A stretch of DNA of 64,000 nt from Paraburkholderia fynbosensis (GTDB lineage Bacteria; Pseudomonadota; Gammaproteobacteria; Burkholderiales; Burkholderiaceae): positions 19,254 to 83,253 of the forward strand of contig NZ_CADIKI010000029.1 of the NCBI RefSeq assembly GCF_902859935.1. The letters run 5' to 3'. The notes beneath the pieces are model-generated. The model had not been told where the DNA came from. It saw nothing but the letters and a program-made list of their open reading frames with translations, and ran no database searches. The position numbers were made by a program, and so were the translations under genes. Below, in pieces: positions 63,763-64,000 of this stretch (the first letter of the stretch is position 1; each line of letters begins with the position of its first letter).

Positions 63763-64000
63763 GCACGAAGCGATTGCCTGCAGAAAACGCTAATCTTGAA
63801 TCTCCTTGGACTCGCTTCGAATCCGGCAGCGGGCTCGATTAAGACCCGCTTATATGTGTGCTCCACAGTCCGCTTGGAACGTCCGCTCACCTTCTGATTG
63901 TGTTGAAAAAGTCTTGTTTTGGCTCGAAGCGCTGAAGTCCGCGGCACGTTTTCGAGTTGTGGTGATCGGCGAAGCGGCAAACTTGAACGAGGCAACGATC

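Noticed and set aside
1..64000. tRNA, rRNA or CRISPR loci
   Set aside because: No cloverleaf-like segment, conserved rRNA stretch or regularly spaced repeat was noticed on reading; a tRNAscan or CRISPR finder run would be needed to exclude them fully.

Overview
The window looks like a chromosome or megaplasmid segment of a Burkholderiaceae bacterium, most likely Paraburkholderia or Caballeronia. The evidence is high GC content, strong third-position GC, many families typical of that group (DUF4148, DUF2968, a DUF6723-like protein, duplicated MarR and LysR regulators) and a phn C-P lyase locus split in the burkholderial way. No rRNA, tRNA or CRISPR array was seen. The genus is an inference.

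Region 1 (1-16.4 kb) is an intact catabolic locus. On the left, a minus-strand operon (8042 to 1011) encodes an amidohydrolase, a three-subunit molybdenum hydroxylase (MoCo, FAD and 2Fe-2S chains), a CoxG-type SRPBCC protein and a DUF1116 protein. On the right, a plus-strand operon (9281 to 16355) encodes a NitT/TauT-type binding protein, a fatty-acid-desaturase-type di-iron membrane protein, an SDR, a close creatininase homologue, a metallo-beta-lactamase-fold hydrolase, an unassigned 292-aa protein, and the ABC permease and ATPase. Two related MarR regulators (330-878, 8375-8932) bracket the left operon, and the tail of a DUF1989 gene lies at the window edge. The combination suggests uptake, hydroxylation and hydrolytic ring opening of a nitrogen heterocycle or cyclic guanidino/ureido compound. 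I do not recognise this exact pathway.

Region 2 (16.4-23.5 kb) holds a small membrane protein, a DUF2968 protein and a compact unit: an RpiR regulator followed by a C45 autoproteolytic hydrolase, a class III aminotransferase and a carboxymuconolactone-decarboxylase-family protein. A 13-bp motif is shared by the regulator's upstream region and the operon promoter, and a strong terminator closes the unit. DUF4148 and OsmC genes follow.

Region 3 (23.5-51.7 kb) is accessory and decayed. Intact genes (amidase, AraC, SDRs, LysR, lipoprotein, two-partner-secretion-type exoprotein, MFS symporter, GT2, ferritin-like, hemerythrin) alternate with fragments: TniQ, LysR pieces, VOC, two transposase 3' ends, CheB, zinc alcohol dehydrogenase, manganese catalase, DUF4142, and a duplicated small-protein tail. 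Several breaks are single-base losses in short homopolymers, so sequencing error must be excluded.

Region 4 (51.9-62.9 kb) is a complete-looking phosphonate locus: phnCDE, convergent phnN-DUF1045-phnF, then phnGHIJKLM. No phnP is present; the DUF1045 protein carries two HxT motifs of 2H phosphoesterases and is a candidate substitute. A TCTAGACGA motif lies upstream of both phnC and the phnF/phnG divergent region. The last kilobase contains a frameshifted hypothetical gene and a transposase fragment.
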